DNA of 64,000 nt from Bacteroidales bacterium (lineage in GTDB: Bacteria; Bacteroidota; Bacteroidia; Bacteroidales; UBA1715). Position 1 is the first letter of the stretch; the number at the start of each line of letters is the position of its first letter. The translations under genes were made by a program, and so were the position numbers. Below are positions 19,070 to 28,752 of the stretch, piece by piece. A model generated the notes under the pieces. The model searched no databases, was not told where the DNA came from, and saw only the letters and a list, made by a program, of their open reading frames with translations. The DNA lies in assembly GCA_016714605.1 (NCBI GenBank), contig JADKDL010000001.1, positions 1 to 64,000 on the forward strand, given 5' to 3'.

Positions 19070-19660
19070 CTAATCAATAGAACTTCCATTCAAATATCGT
19101 ATAATTGTAGCCGGATTTCCAGCTACAATACAATTTGAAGGTACAGGTTTAGTAACAACCGAACCAGCTCCTATTATGGAATTATCTCCAATTTCACGCA
19201 CATTTGACAATATGAGTGCATTCATTCCAATCCATACATTTTCACCTATTTTTAAAGATTTTGGTATTGGCTCAGATCGAGGATTAATTCCATGATCATG
19301 TGTTTGAATTGAAACATTTTCTGATAAAAGTGAATTCTTACCAATTACCAAACTTCCTGTATAATCAATTTTACAATTTGTTGATAATGATACATTTTCA
19401 CAAACAACTAACTTTGACTTACAAATTTCAGAACTAATGTTAACATTACTATTTATGAAAACTCCTTTTTGTAAAATTATATTCTTTGGATACATGCATT
19501 TAAAACCACTTCTAATAATTACATCATTTTCAGAACATAAATTATTTACATGTACTTTAGAATAAAAAAAATTAATGATTTTTCTTACTAATGAATTTAA
19601 AATTAAAATACCAGCTCCAAATAAACCTAGCATTTTTCCATTCCAAAATTTACTTATCAT
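19070..19660 (-). CDS. Left-handed beta-helix acyltransferase
   Basis: A 196-residue hexapeptide-repeat acyltransferase. A hydrophobic N-terminal stretch (MLGLFGAGILILNSLV) may anchor it in the membrane. The middle has isoleucine- and valine-rich hexapeptide coils, the catalytic-type loop VSIQTHDHGINP, then KIGENVWIGMNALILSNVREIGDNSIIGAGSVVTK and the NPA ending. This is the CatB/NodL/maltose acetyltransferase fold. Its start overlaps the upstream glycosyltransferase by 11 bases, so the two are coupled. It is the third of four such enzymes in the operon. Confidence 0.88.
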   Translation of the reverse strand: MISKFWNGKMLGLFGAGILILNSLVRKIINFFYSKVHVNNLCSENDVIIRSGFKCMYPKNIILQKGVFINSNVNISSEICKSKLVVCENVSLSTNCKIDYTGSLVIGKNSLLSENVSIQTHDHGINPRSEPIPKSLKIGENVWIGMNALILSNVREIGDNSIIGAGSVVTKPVPSNCIVAGNPATIIRYLNGSSID

Positions 19661-20756
19661 TATTAATTTCTGTAAAATAATTTATAACTTGATCAGCATG
19701 TGAGCATTTATTTCTATTTAGAAAAGATTCTATTTTTAATGTGCCTTTTTTTGCAATATCTATATTTTTAAAATAATCATCGAAAAATTTGATTATTTGA
19801 CCTGCTACAATTTCAGGATTTGAAACAGGTAACTCTATACTACAATCTTTCATAAAAGAAGCTATTCCTCCTACATATGTGGTTGCTACAGGAGTACCAG
19901 AAATCATAGATTCATATAAAACTCTTGGGAAACCTTCATGATGGCTTAAAAAAACAAATAAATCTGCATCAATATATAATTTTTTAAGTATGTTCTTATC
20001 CGAAATATTACCATGTAAATTAATTAAATTATCTAAACCATATTCTTTTATTGCTTTATTTAAATGATTTAAATCTTCTCCATCACCAACAATATCTAGA
20101 ATAAAATTGAAATTTTCGTTTTTACTTAATATAGATGCTACTTCAAGCAAATCAAAAACTCCTTTTGCTTTTTCAATTCTTCCTACATATAATAATTTTT
20201 TTATCACTTTATTGGAATAATTTTTATCATGTATAATATCATTTACATCAAAATCAATCATTGGACTTACAGTAAATGTATTCTTATTAAAAACAGAAAT
20301 ATTCTCTGTAAATCCATCAGAGATGGTAATAACAAATTTTGCTTTTGAAAATATTAATCTTGATAGTTTTGAATCAATCCCGTCTTCTCCTCTAACATAA
20401 ATTCCAATTTTTTTTCTCAACATTATTGAGAAAAAAGAAAATATTTTGGGTGAAACTCCTGGATAAAATATATAAATATGACTGGATTTTAAAATTAAGA
20501 AAATACTTTTAAAAACAATTTTTACATATGTAAATAGTTTTATATTAGTTTTCTTAACATACTCTATATTGTAATTATCATTCAAAACATTATAATCTGT
20601 AATAGAATTTCTAGAATCATCTACCATCTGTTGAAAAGCAGACAAATTGCCTGACTTTTGACTTAATTGTTTAAGAAAAATTCCCGTATGTTTATTAACA
20701 TAAATTCTATCAACAACTCTGGAATAGCCAGAGTTAAGAACACATAACAATTTCAT
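19650..20756 (-). CDS. Family 4 glycosyltransferase
   Basis: A 368-residue GT-B glycosyltransferase. The C-terminal half carries KLLYVGRIEKAKGVFDLLEVASIL and the E-x7-E donor motif HHEGFPRVLYESMISGTPVATT. The N-terminal acceptor-binding half is divergent and rich in Lys, Ile and Phe. It lies directly downstream of the polymerase (20-base gap) and overlaps the next acyltransferase, so it is a core member of the operon. The sugar it transfers cannot be predicted. Confidence 0.9.
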   Translation of the reverse strand: MKLLCVLNSGYSRVVDRIYVNKHTGIFLKQLSQKSGNLSAFQQMVDDSRNSITDYNVLNDNYNIEYVKKTNIKLFTYVKIVFKSIFLILKSSHIYIFYPGVSPKIFSFFSIMLRKKIGIYVRGEDGIDSKLSRLIFSKAKFVITISDGFTENISVFNKNTFTVSPMIDFDVNDIIHDKNYSNKVIKKLLYVGRIEKAKGVFDLLEVASILSKNENFNFILDIVGDGEDLNHLNKAIKEYGLDNLINLHGNISDKNILKKLYIDADLFVFLSHHEGFPRVLYESMISGTPVATTYVGGIASFMKDCSIELPVSNPEIVAGQIIKFFDDYFKNIDIAKKGTLKIESFLNRNKCSHADQVINYFTEINNDK

Positions 20757-20776
20757 GTATTATATTTAAATAAATA

Positions 20777-22204
20777 CTATATTTTTTTCAAACTCTTTGA
20801 CCTAAATTTTCTATTTATCAAAAAGATAATATACATAGGTATAAAGAATTTTATAAGCCTTCCTATTATATGAGCTGTAAATGTATGTCCAATACTAAAT
20901 CCAATACCTATTGCTAAAAAAGCATACAAAAAGGAATAATATATACTACCAGAATTTCTATACAAATCATCAAATTTTAATACAAGTAAAACAGTTAATA
21001 CTGCATAAATATAGAAAAATAATAGTCCAAAATGCATATAACCTTGAATAGTTAAAGGTAGTATTCTATGACTAGTTTTATGAATGTTTGAAAAAGCGAG
21101 ATTAAAATGTACTGTAGTTCTATTATCTAAATCCGCAAATCTATGTAAAAATGGAAATACACTTAAATAATCATTAAATACTGTCTCATAATTTCTTTTA
21201 TTTTTATATACTTCGCTATTTACAAAACCTTGATATACATTAGGAAAACAACTAGTATAATCATTTAAAATATTAGTAAAATTGTTAATATCACCAAATT
21301 TTTCTGTTCCCTCAGCTATAGAATCTGTTCTAAACTGTTTAAAAATTGATAATACTGTCATTGAAACAACTAAGTAAGTTATAAATAATGGAGTTACAAA
21401 TTTATAAGCTCTGGGAAAAAACTTATTAAAAACAAATATATATGTTAAAAGAGGTAATAATAAACTTGATCTACTTATACCAATATAGAATAATGATGAA
21501 AATAGTATTGGTAAAATTGCCAAATACATATAATACTGTCTTTGTGTATTTAAAAAAAGAAAATAATATTTCTCTAAAAAGTATAAATTAAAAATTATTA
21601 TAGTATACTTTAATAACTCTAATTCTATACCAGAACCATATATAAACTCACTTTTGGCTAAACCAACACTTTCATCAATATATTTTGATGGATTAAATAC
21701 AAAATTAAAATTAGATAAAACACTAGAATTTCTTGCAATAACAATTATTGATAAAATAAAAATTATACTAAAAAAATAAAAATTATTATTTTTAATAATC
21801 AGAATAACAGAATCTCGTGAATTCATTCGTTTATTTACAATATTTATTACAATAAAAATAACAATTAGTTCTATTAAAATCAAAAAGAATGTATATAATA
21901 CATAATTAGGTTCATAATATGAAACTATTTTCGTTTCAAAATCATTTAAGAAAAAAATAGGAATGAAAATAATATATCTTATAAAAAAAACAATATTTAA
22001 CATTATAAAACCAGGACCCCAAAAAATATTTTTTGGTACAAATAAAATAAATAACATTCCGTAAAAAAAAGGAATAAGTGCTACTAAATTTATCTCTAAA
22101 AAAGATGAAATACTTGTTGAAATAAATAATGAAATTATTGTTGCAAGAAGTGATGAAAACAATACGATATATCTAAATTTATGAGATTTAGTAACTTTTT
22201 CCAT
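20777..22204 (-). CDS. wzy: Polysaccharide polymerase (Wzy-like)
   Basis: A 475-residue integral membrane protein with roughly ten to twelve hydrophobic segments and a larger polar loop in the middle (about residues 295-345). It has no enzyme signature beyond the general O-antigen/oligosaccharide repeat-unit polymerase layout, as is normal for Wzy proteins. The position next to a Wzx-like flippase and two glycosyltransferases supports the call. It is inferred to join repeat units at the periplasmic face. Base composition is even more AT-rich than the neighbouring genes, common for O-antigen loci. Confidence 0.75.
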   Translation of the reverse strand: MEKVTKSHKFRYIVLFSSLLATIISLFISTSISSFLEINLVALIPFFYGMLFILFVPKNIFWGPGFIMLNIVFFIRYIIFIPIFFLNDFETKIVSYYEPNYVLYTFFLILIELIVIFIVINIVNKRMNSRDSVILIIKNNNFYFFSIIFILSIIVIARNSSVLSNFNFVFNPSKYIDESVGLAKSEFIYGSGIELELLKYTIIIFNLYFLEKYYFLFLNTQRQYYMYLAILPILFSSLFYIGISRSSLLLPLLTYIFVFNKFFPRAYKFVTPLFITYLVVSMTVLSIFKQFRTDSIAEGTEKFGDINNFTNILNDYTSCFPNVYQGFVNSEVYKNKRNYETVFNDYLSVFPFLHRFADLDNRTTVHFNLAFSNIHKTSHRILPLTIQGYMHFGLLFFYIYAVLTVLLVLKFDDLYRNSGSIYYSFLYAFLAIGIGFSIGHTFTAHIIGRLIKFFIPMYIIFLINRKFRSKSLKKI

Positions 22205-22329
22205 AAAATCTTACTATTTTACTTTTTTAAATTTACTTAATAAAATTGCTTTTAAAACAAGGTATGAGTTTATTTTAAAAACTTGTGACAAGAATAGATA
22301 AACAGATACCGACAATAATAATTGTAGAA

Positions 22330-23662
22330 CTAAAGTAAAAAAACCGAACTTAATGTTATGTAATAATCAAAAAGAAACAAAATAATTGAGGTAATCAAAG
22401 TACAAATGAAAACTTTTTTTAAATCGTTAATTTGTTCTTTAATTCCATAATTAATAAGCTTTCCTGAAAAATACATTGTAATAAATGTATTTAAAATTGT
22501 TGCAAATACATGACCCCAAATCATATATAATATACTGATTTTCACAGTTATTATAATAGCTACAAGAGAAATTATTCGCTTTACAATACCAGTTTTTAAA
22601 AACATCTTACTATTCCCTTTAACTAAAAATATATTTAGATTAATAGAATAAAGAGGATAAATGGCACCAACAATACATAATATTCTAAAATAATCAACAG
22701 ATTCTATCCATTTATCAGATAAAAGAAATATAATTAAATTTTCTCCTATAGTGAGTAGAAAAATCATAATTGGAAAAACAATAAAAAAAGAAATTTCAAT
22801 TATTTCCTTGTACCCTTTTTTTAATTGTTCATCAGAATCTTGTACCTTCACTAGAATTGGATACGATACATTTTTTGCAATAGATGTTAATGTAGCTGAA
22901 GGTATTCTTTGCATTCTTGAGGCTTGAGAATAAAAACCTAAATCTGCACGAGAATAAAATTTTCCAATCAAAAGTGATTGAATGTTTGAAACAATTACAT
23001 CAAAAATTCCAGATATTAAAAGATTTAATGAAAACCTATATATTTCCTTGACTAATTTAAAATTTAAAATTTTTGATGGCATCCAATTAGTCATTATCCA
23101 TAATAGTAAAACTCTTAAAAATGAAGCAAATACAATTTGGAAAACTAAAGCCCAAACTCCAAAACCAAAATATGCTAATAAAACACTTATAATTCCTGCA
23201 AGAAAATTTGCTGTTATAGTTCTTTTAGCAAGAATTTTAAACTTTAATTCTTTAACCACAATCGCATTCTGAACTATACCAAAAGAATTTATTAATATTG
23301 CTAAAAAGGAAACTCGTGCTATTGAAGTTAACTCAGGAAAATTATAAAATTCAGCTATTAATGGTGAAGAAAAATAGAGTAATAGGTATAATGCTAGACT
23401 TATTAAAATATTAAAGAAAAAAATAGACGAAAATTCAGATTGAGAAACATTGTTTTTCCTTATCAATGCTTGAGTAAATCCACTCTCTTGTATAACCCTT
23501 GATAACTCACTGAAAATAAGTAATAACCCAATAACTCCAAAATCCTCCGGTAACAAAATCCTAGCTAAAAGTATAGTAATTAGGAATTGTATTAATTGAT
23601 TGCCTATCGTTTCAATTGAATTCCATATAACTCCGTTTACAGCTTTTAATTTTAGACTCATC
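22330..23662 (-). CDS. wzx: Wzx-like oligosaccharide flippase
   Basis: A polytopic membrane protein of about 444 residues in the MATE/Wzx superfamily. The start LKLKAVNGVIWNSIETIGNQLIQFLI followed by LARILLPEDFGVIGLLLIF is the family opening, and about twelve membrane helices follow. It would flip undecaprenyl-linked repeat units to the periplasm. The start codon overlaps the upstream acyltransferase stop. The ORF begins with two consecutive Met codons and either can serve. Confidence 0.88.
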
Positions 23663-24251
23663 AAATTCGACTTTTAATAACTTTGCACGGATTTCCTACT
23701 GCAATAGAGTTATCTTCAATATTTTTAGTCACAACTGACCCTGCTCCTATCACTGCACCACTTCCAATAGTAACACCATCAAGAATGACAGTATTTGCAC
23801 CAATCCAAACATTTTCATTTATTACAATACCTTTAACTTTTAAATTCTGTTGGTTTATAAGTTTTTTACTATCAGAAAATTCATGATTGGAACCTACTAT
23901 TACACACGATGGCGCTATTAAACAATTTTTTTCTATAGTTACCATACCAATTATTATGGTGTTTCTATTAATTGAACAATTTTGTTTTATATGTATCTTA
24001 TTATCTCTGTTGCATCTTATTTCCACGTTATCACCTAAAATAGCACTTTCGTCAATAATTACATTTCTATAAATTTTAACATTATTACTTATTACAACAT
24101 TTTTATTTAATTCTATATTTCCAAAAATCTCACATCCTTTACCTATTGATAAATTTTTTGCTTTGTTTCCAAAAAATAATACATTGTAGACATAACCTCT
24201 AAGAAAACATCTTAATCTTTTAATTTTATTATACTTGTTTAGTAAGTTCAT
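23661..24251 (-). CDS. Left-handed beta-helix acyltransferase, start set at 24251
   Basis: A 196-residue hexapeptide acyltransferase. Repeats run from about residue 30 (IGKGCEIFGNIELNKNVVIS) to the C-terminal VWIGANTVILDGVTIGSGAVIGAGSVVTK and AVGNPCKVI; the loop VGSNHEFSD holds the usual catalytic-site His. An in-frame ATG at 24419 would add 56 Cys/Trp/Tyr/Arg-rich residues that are only another reading of the neighbouring gene's end. The ATG at 24251 lies 12 bases after that gene's stop and gives the normal family length. It is probably an O- or N-acetyltransferase for the polysaccharide. Confidence 0.86.
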   Translation of the reverse strand: MNLLNKYNKIKRLRCFLRGYVYNVLFFGNKAKNLSIGKGCEIFGNIELNKNVVISNNVKIYRNVIIDESAILGDNVEIRCNRDNKIHIKQNCSINRNTIIIGMVTIEKNCLIAPSCVIVGSNHEFSDSKKLINQQNLKVKGIVINENVWIGANTVILDGVTIGSGAVIGAGSVVTKNIEDNSIAVGNPCKVIKSRI

Positions 24252-24262
24252 AAAATTTAATT

Positions 24263-24769
24263 CTATTTGTTGTTTATTTTTTTTATTTCTACAGCCGGAT
24301 TTCCAGCTACGATAGTCCAAGCTGAAACATTTTTTGTAACAATAGAACCTGCTCCAACAATTGCACCTTCTCCAACGATAACTCCGGGTAATATAATAGA
24401 ACCCATACCAATATGACAACCCTTTTTAAGTATAATTTCTTTTTTTAAATACTTACACTTGTTTATATCATCACCTATAAAATACTCTGATAAATCTCTC
24501 TTATGACACAATAAAAGTACCCTACTTGTGACCCAAACATTATCTTCTATTGTAATTAATTTAGAATTTCCAACATCATAATAAACATCATATCCTATTG
24601 AAACTCCTTTACCAATTTTACATCCGGTAGACCTCCAAATAGAAGGTCTTAATCTAGGATGAATTCTATTTAAAATAACCCAATTTTTTGCAATTTTAAA
24701 TAAATACCATTTTATCGTATTGACAACAAAAAAGTATAAATATTTTGATAACTTAATTATAAATTTCAT
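24263..24769 (-). CDS. Left-handed beta-helix acyltransferase
   Basis: A 168-residue acyltransferase with an N-terminal hydrophobic and basic segment (LSKYLYFFVVNTIKWYLFKIAKN). HPRLRPSIWRSTGCKIGKG and hexapeptide coils follow, closing with GMGSIILPGVIVGEGAIVGAGSIVTK and WTIVAGNPAVEI. The RPxxW-x-x-G-x-KIG opening is like the WcaF/CysE-like sugar O-acetyltransferase group. It starts four bases after the deacetylase stop and is followed closely by a second acyltransferase. Two adjacent enzymes of one fold suggest that two positions of the glycan are acylated. Confidence 0.87.
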   Translation of the reverse strand: MKFIIKLSKYLYFFVVNTIKWYLFKIAKNWVILNRIHPRLRPSIWRSTGCKIGKGVSIGYDVYYDVGNSKLITIEDNVWVTSRVLLLCHKRDLSEYFIGDDINKCKYLKKEIILKKGCHIGMGSIILPGVIVGEGAIVGAGSIVTKNVSAWTIVAGNPAVEIKKINNK

Positions 24770-24773
24770 AAAT

Positions 24774-25757
24774 CTACAATTTCAAACTTAATAAAATTTT
24801 TAAGGTATCTAAACTAGCAGGAACACTTATTCGTGGAAGTGAAGACTTATTTATGTCTTTATTAAATACACTCTTTCTTTGCGTTGAAAATCCTAAATCA
24901 TAACCGGCTTCTTTAACACAATTATCAGAAAATTCATGAAAATCACCATTTGGATAGGCAAAAAAATTACACTTTAATTTTAATTTATTTTCTATTACCT
25001 TTTTACTTTCAGTAATCTGAAATTTTATTTCTTCTTTTTCTTGATTTTTATGACAGCATATGTGATCTAAACAATGCGATCCAATGGTGCAATTATAATT
25101 TTTGAGCTTTTCTACATCATCCCAATTCATAGGTAAAATAGATGAGTATTTAAATATTAAATCATTCATCTCTGAGGTCGAGATATTACTAATAAGTTCA
25201 TCACAGACATTTTTAACTTCTTGTAATGGCAATGTCTTTATCAATTCACTTATTTTACCTGCGAAATATTTTTTGCTTTCAAAATCTAGTATTTTTGTTT
25301 TAATCTTAATGGATGGTATATCAATTTCTTTTAATTGGGAACCAAAAATTATTAACCTTATTATTGATGTTGGAAATAACAGGTTATGATTAATATTGTT
25401 GGTTGTAATAAAAACAGTAAACGGGATTTTCAAATCACTTAGATAGGGTGCTACTACGGATAAATTATTTTTGTAGCCATCATCAAAAGTTAAGACCACT
25501 TCTTTTTTTGTAAAACAATTAAGATGCAACCTATCTCTATATTCTTCTATTGAAATTATTTCAAACTTATTTTTTAAATAAAGTATCTGACTTTTAAAAA
25601 CTTCAAATTTAATATTCTCCGCTTCAACTATAGAACTACATTCGTTGGATACACCATGCCAAAAAAGTACTCTAGGACTTCTGTTTATTTCACGAAATAT
25701 ACTATAAATACCAAAATCTAAATATTTTCTTTTTAAATATTTTTTAACTATTTTCAC
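24774..25757 (-). CDS. Polysaccharide deacetylase (NodB-type, CE4)
   Basis: A 327-residue protein with the CE4 motif 1 VVLTFDDGYKNN (TFDDGY at about 90-95) and a motif-2-like block GSHCLDHICCH giving the H-x3-H metal ligands. SLPRISVPA stands near the end. Such enzymes remove N- or O-acetyl groups from polysaccharide or lipid-linked sugars. No signal peptide is evident, so it may act in the cytoplasm or at the membrane. It sits at the head of the tightly packed part of the operon, about 100 bases after the dehydrogenase. Paired with several acetyltransferases, it suggests tuned acetylation of the glycan. Confidence 0.85.
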   Translation of the reverse strand: MKIVKKYLKRKYLDFGIYSIFREINRSPRVLFWHGVSNECSSIVEAENIKFEVFKSQILYLKNKFEIISIEEYRDRLHLNCFTKKEVVLTFDDGYKNNLSVVAPYLSDLKIPFTVFITTNNINHNLLFPTSIIRLIIFGSQLKEIDIPSIKIKTKILDFESKKYFAGKISELIKTLPLQEVKNVCDELISNISTSEMNDLIFKYSSILPMNWDDVEKLKNYNCTIGSHCLDHICCHKNQEKEEIKFQITESKKVIENKLKLKCNFFAYPNGDFHEFSDNCVKEAGYDLGFSTQRKSVFNKDINKSSLPRISVPASLDTLKILLSLKL

Positions 25758-25860
25758 TTAATAATTTGTTATTTAAGTATTTATTCTTAAAATAATAAAG
25801 AGAATAAAAGACCAATATCTTACTATTTTTATTGTATTGTTTATAAAAGTCATTTGACTT

Positions 25861-27159
25861 TTATAACCTTCCATCTGTAATTGTTCTATTCCACAGTCCT
25901 TTAATGTCATAAATTACCGTATGTGCTTCTGATTTAAATGAATGAATATCAAAATTCTTAAATTCATTATGGGCTACTGCTAGTACTACAGTGTCATATT
26001 TTTTAGCAGTTGGTGAATCAACTAATTCTAATCCATATTCATGTTTTACCTCATCGTTATTGGCCCAAGGGTCGTAAATATCCACGTTGCAGCCAAACTG
26101 TCGTAATTCACTTATAATATCAATTACTTTTGTGTTGCGTATATCCGGACAGTTTTCTTTAAATGTAATACCTAAAACCAATATATTACTATTTCTAATG
26201 GTTTGTCCTTTATGAATCATAAGCTTAATTATTTGCGATGCTACCCATGCTCCCATACCATCGTTCATGCGTCTGCCGGCTAATATAATCTCAGGATTAT
26301 ATCCGGCTTCTTGTGCTTTTTGTGCCAAATAATATGGATCTACACCAATACAATGACCTCCAACCAATCCGGGTCTAAATGGTAAAAAATTCCATTTTGT
26401 TCCTGCAGCTTCTAGTACTTCATTGGTATCAATTCCTAACTTATTAAATATCTTTGATAATTCATTGACAAAAGCTATATTAATGTCTCTCTGTGAGTTC
26501 TCAATAACTTTTGCGGCTTCTGCTACTTTAATAGATGGTGCTAAATGTGTTCCGGCAATTATTATTGAATTGTAGAGAGTAACAACCTTTTTTGCAATTT
26601 CTGGTGTTGAACCCGATGTTACTTTTTTAATTTTTGTCACGGTATGTTCCTTATCTCCCGGATTTATTCTTTCAGGTGAATATCCTGCAAAAAAATCAAC
26701 ATTAAATTTTTTTCCAGATACTTTTTCAATTACTGGTATACAATCCTCTTCTGTACATCCCGGATACACCGTTGATTCATAAATTACAATATCGCCACTT
26801 TTTATAACTTTACCCACTGTTTCTGAAGCCTTTATAAGTGGTGTTAAATCAGGTCGGTTATTTTTATCTGTTGGAGTGGGTACAGTAATTATATAAATAT
26901 TGGCAATTTCGATTTCTACAGCATCTCTTGTTGCCATAAACCCATTTTGTTTTTGAGTTTTGATGGGATTTTGTGTGGTTAATACTTGTTTCAAAGTATT
27001 AGAATCTATTTCTAGTGTATCATCAAAACCAGCATTCAATCGGTCAATTCTGCTTTGCTTTAAATCAAAACCTACTACTGGAAATTTTTTTGAAAATTCT
27101 ACTGCTAAAGGTAAGCCTACATAGCCTAAACCTATTATTGCAATTTTGTAATTACTCAT
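25861..27159 (-). CDS. tviB: Nucleotide-sugar dehydrogenase (TviB/WbpO-like)
   Basis: A 432-residue UDP-glucose/GDP-mannose dehydrogenase family enzyme. The N-terminal Rossmann motif is IIGLGYVGLPLA (GLGYVG at 10-15), the middle has PTPTDKNNRPDL and GYSPERINPGDK, and the catalytic cysteine is Cys270 in GGHCIGVDPYYL. Sequence detail is closest to the Vi-antigen enzyme TviB and WbpO, which oxidise C6 of UDP-GlcNAc or UDP-GalNAc to the uronic acid. With the adjacent epimerase it would supply a UDP-HexNAc uronic acid. The family call is firm; the exact sugar is inference. Confidence 0.93.
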   Translation of the reverse strand: MSNYKIAIIGLGYVGLPLAVEFSKKFPVVGFDLKQSRIDRLNAGFDDTLEIDSNTLKQVLTTQNPIKTQKQNGFMATRDAVEIEIANIYIITVPTPTDKNNRPDLTPLIKASETVGKVIKSGDIVIYESTVYPGCTEEDCIPVIEKVSGKKFNVDFFAGYSPERINPGDKEHTVTKIKKVTSGSTPEIAKKVVTLYNSIIIAGTHLAPSIKVAEAAKVIENSQRDINIAFVNELSKIFNKLGIDTNEVLEAAGTKWNFLPFRPGLVGGHCIGVDPYYLAQKAQEAGYNPEIILAGRRMNDGMGAWVASQIIKLMIHKGQTIRNSNILVLGITFKENCPDIRNTKVIDIISELRQFGCNVDIYDPWANNDEVKHEYGLELVDSPTAKKYDTVVLAVAHNEFKNFDIHSFKSEAHTVIYDIKGLWNRTITDGRL

Positions 27160-27207
27160 ATTTATTTGTTAGTTTCAGTTGTTGCTCATCTTCTTTAAAA
27201 ATCGAAG

Positions 27208-27215
27208 CAAATATA
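27208..27215 (-). promoter_or_regulatory. Possible TAnnTTTG (-7) element of the dehydrogenase gene
   Basis: The minus strand reads TATATTTG about 50 bases before the start codon. This matches the Bacteroidota -7 consensus TAnnTTTG and would leave a leader of about 40-45 bases. No clear TTG -33 partner is present, so the call is weak. It would give this gene its own start within the locus; the gap to the upstream epimerase gene is 279 bases. Confidence 0.3.
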
Positions 27216-27438
27216 AAGTTTGTTTTATAAAATCGTAAGCTAATCACTATTATTTTTAGAATTTTATATAGAAATTACCTACTATTTTGATAATTTTAAA
27301 TGATAAAATTTTTTAGAAATCTTAGCTAGTGTTAGCTTTAAGTTAGTATCCTTCTATACGAACGCATACTAAATAGTTAATATTTGTGTGTGTAGGGAAA
27401 ATTCATGAATTTTCTCTACTGTTGGTATTAAATAATCT

Positions 27439-28437
27439 TTATTTAGAATTATTAAAATACCATTCACATGCTTTCCGAAAACCTTCTACTGCACTCAAAG
27501 TTGGTTTATAACCGAGTTTCTGCTTAGCTTTTTCAATACTAGCCTGAGAATGTGGTATGTCTCCTATTCTATTTGCTCCAAAAATCGGTTCTATTTTGGC
27601 TATTTCTGTATCATATTTTGATAAACCTTCTCGTAATGCTTTAAAAAGTTGAATAAGTGTAGTATTACCTCCAAAAGCAATGTTAAAAACTTCTGATTTA
27701 ACTTCCGTATTCTTAAACACCTGTTCAGATTTTGTTGATAAAGCCAATTCATTAGCTAACATTACATTATCTATATAAGTAAAATCTCTGCTATAGCTTC
27801 CATCTCCATTTATAATGGGTGATTGGTGTTCAATAAGTTGTTTTGCCCAAAGCGGTATTACTGCTGCATAAGCGCCTCCCGGATCTTGTCTCTTTCCAAA
27901 TACATTGAAATATCGTAATCCCACACATTCCATTTTATATGTTCGAGAAAAAACATCGGCATATAGTTCATTTACATATTTTGTAACTGCATATGGCGAT
28001 AGAGGTTTACCAATATTTTCCTCAACCTTTGGCAAGATTTCAGAATCACCATAAGTACTTGAACTTGCTGCATATACAAATCGCTTTACTCCAGCATCTC
28101 TCGAAGCTGTAATCATATTAAGAAAACCGCTTATATTTACTTCATTAGTGGTGATAGGATCTAAAATTGATCGAGGTACACTGCCCAATGCTGCTTGATG
28201 AAGAACATAATCGCAACCAGCTACAGCTTTATTACAATCAGCTATATTTCTAATATCTCCTTCTATTAATGTAAATAATTCATTATCTAAAAGATGATCA
28301 ATGTTTTTTTTAAATCCAGTTGCAAAATTATCTAAACAAACCACTTTATAAGATTTATTCAAGAAGTATTCTACCAAATTACTTCCTATGAATCCGGCTC
28401 CTCCGGTAATTAAAACTTTTAAAGTACTTGTTTTCAT
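27439..28437 (-). CDS. tviC: UDP-N-acetylglucosamine 4-epimerase (WbpP/TviC-like)
   Basis: A 332-residue extended short-chain dehydrogenase. It has the NAD motif TGGAGFIGSN, AASSSTYGDSEILPKVEENIG, the catalytic pair in SPYAVTKYVNELYA (Tyr149 and Lys153), and RYFNVFGKRQDPGGAYAAVIP. These are signatures of WbpP and TviC, which interconvert UDP-GlcNAc and UDP-GalNAc or their uronic acids. An in-frame ATG at 28476 would add 13 residues, but a promoter-like TACTTTTG at 28486-28479 leaves almost no leader for it. I therefore prefer the ATG at 28437 (MKTSTLKVLIT), which also fits family length. It is the first gene of the locus in transcription order. Confidence 0.92.
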   Translation of the reverse strand: MKTSTLKVLITGGAGFIGSNLVEYFLNKSYKVVCLDNFATGFKKNIDHLLDNELFTLIEGDIRNIADCNKAVAGCDYVLHQAALGSVPRSILDPITTNEVNISGFLNMITASRDAGVKRFVYAASSSTYGDSEILPKVEENIGKPLSPYAVTKYVNELYADVFSRTYKMECVGLRYFNVFGKRQDPGGAYAAVIPLWAKQLIEHQSPIINGDGSYSRDFTYIDNVMLANELALSTKSEQVFKNTEVKSEVFNIAFGGNTTLIQLFKALREGLSKYDTEIAKIEPIFGANRIGDIPHSQASIEKAKQKLGYKPTLSAVEGFRKACEWYFNNSK

Positions 28438-28478
28438 TTTATGTAATGTGAAATATAAATTTTGATTTTTTTGCAATA

Positions 28479-28513
28479 CAAAAGTAATGAATATAACTAT
28501 ATTTTTAACTCAA
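28479..28513 (-). promoter_or_regulatory. Promoter-like element upstream of the polysaccharide locus
   Basis: The minus strand carries TACTTTTG at 28486-28479, an exact match to TAnnTTTG, with a TTG at 28513-28511 as a possible -33 element. The spacing of 24 bases is a little longer than the usual 19-21. The implied transcript would start near 28472, upstream of the ATG at 28437 and downstream of the alternative ATG at 28476. Confidence 0.4.
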
Positions 28514-28752
28514 AAAAAAAAATAGGCTGAAATTGAAAATCATTTTATCAAATTTTTCTAACCTAACTATTTTACATTCGTATTACAAAACAAGGCTATT
28601 ACACAGAATTATAGCATGTTAATAATAACAATATTACAAAATCATTAATAATCTGCTATTAATTCAAAGTTTCTAAGATAATTGTATTAATAATCTCTTA
28701 AACAATTATATACTATGTAAAATTAATTACAATTTATTTAAAATCTAAGGTC
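28487..28752. other. Divergent gene-free region
   Basis: This AT-rich stretch separates the polysaccharide locus (minus) from the secreted protein gene at 28753 (plus). Apart from the locus promoter at its left edge I see no repeat, RNA gene or good plus-strand TAnnTTTG element. Confidence 0.4.

Noticed and set aside
24252..24419. Extended N-terminus for the second acyltransferase of the pair
   Set aside because: The 56 added residues are Cys/Trp/Tyr-rich and only restate the neighbouring gene in a different frame.
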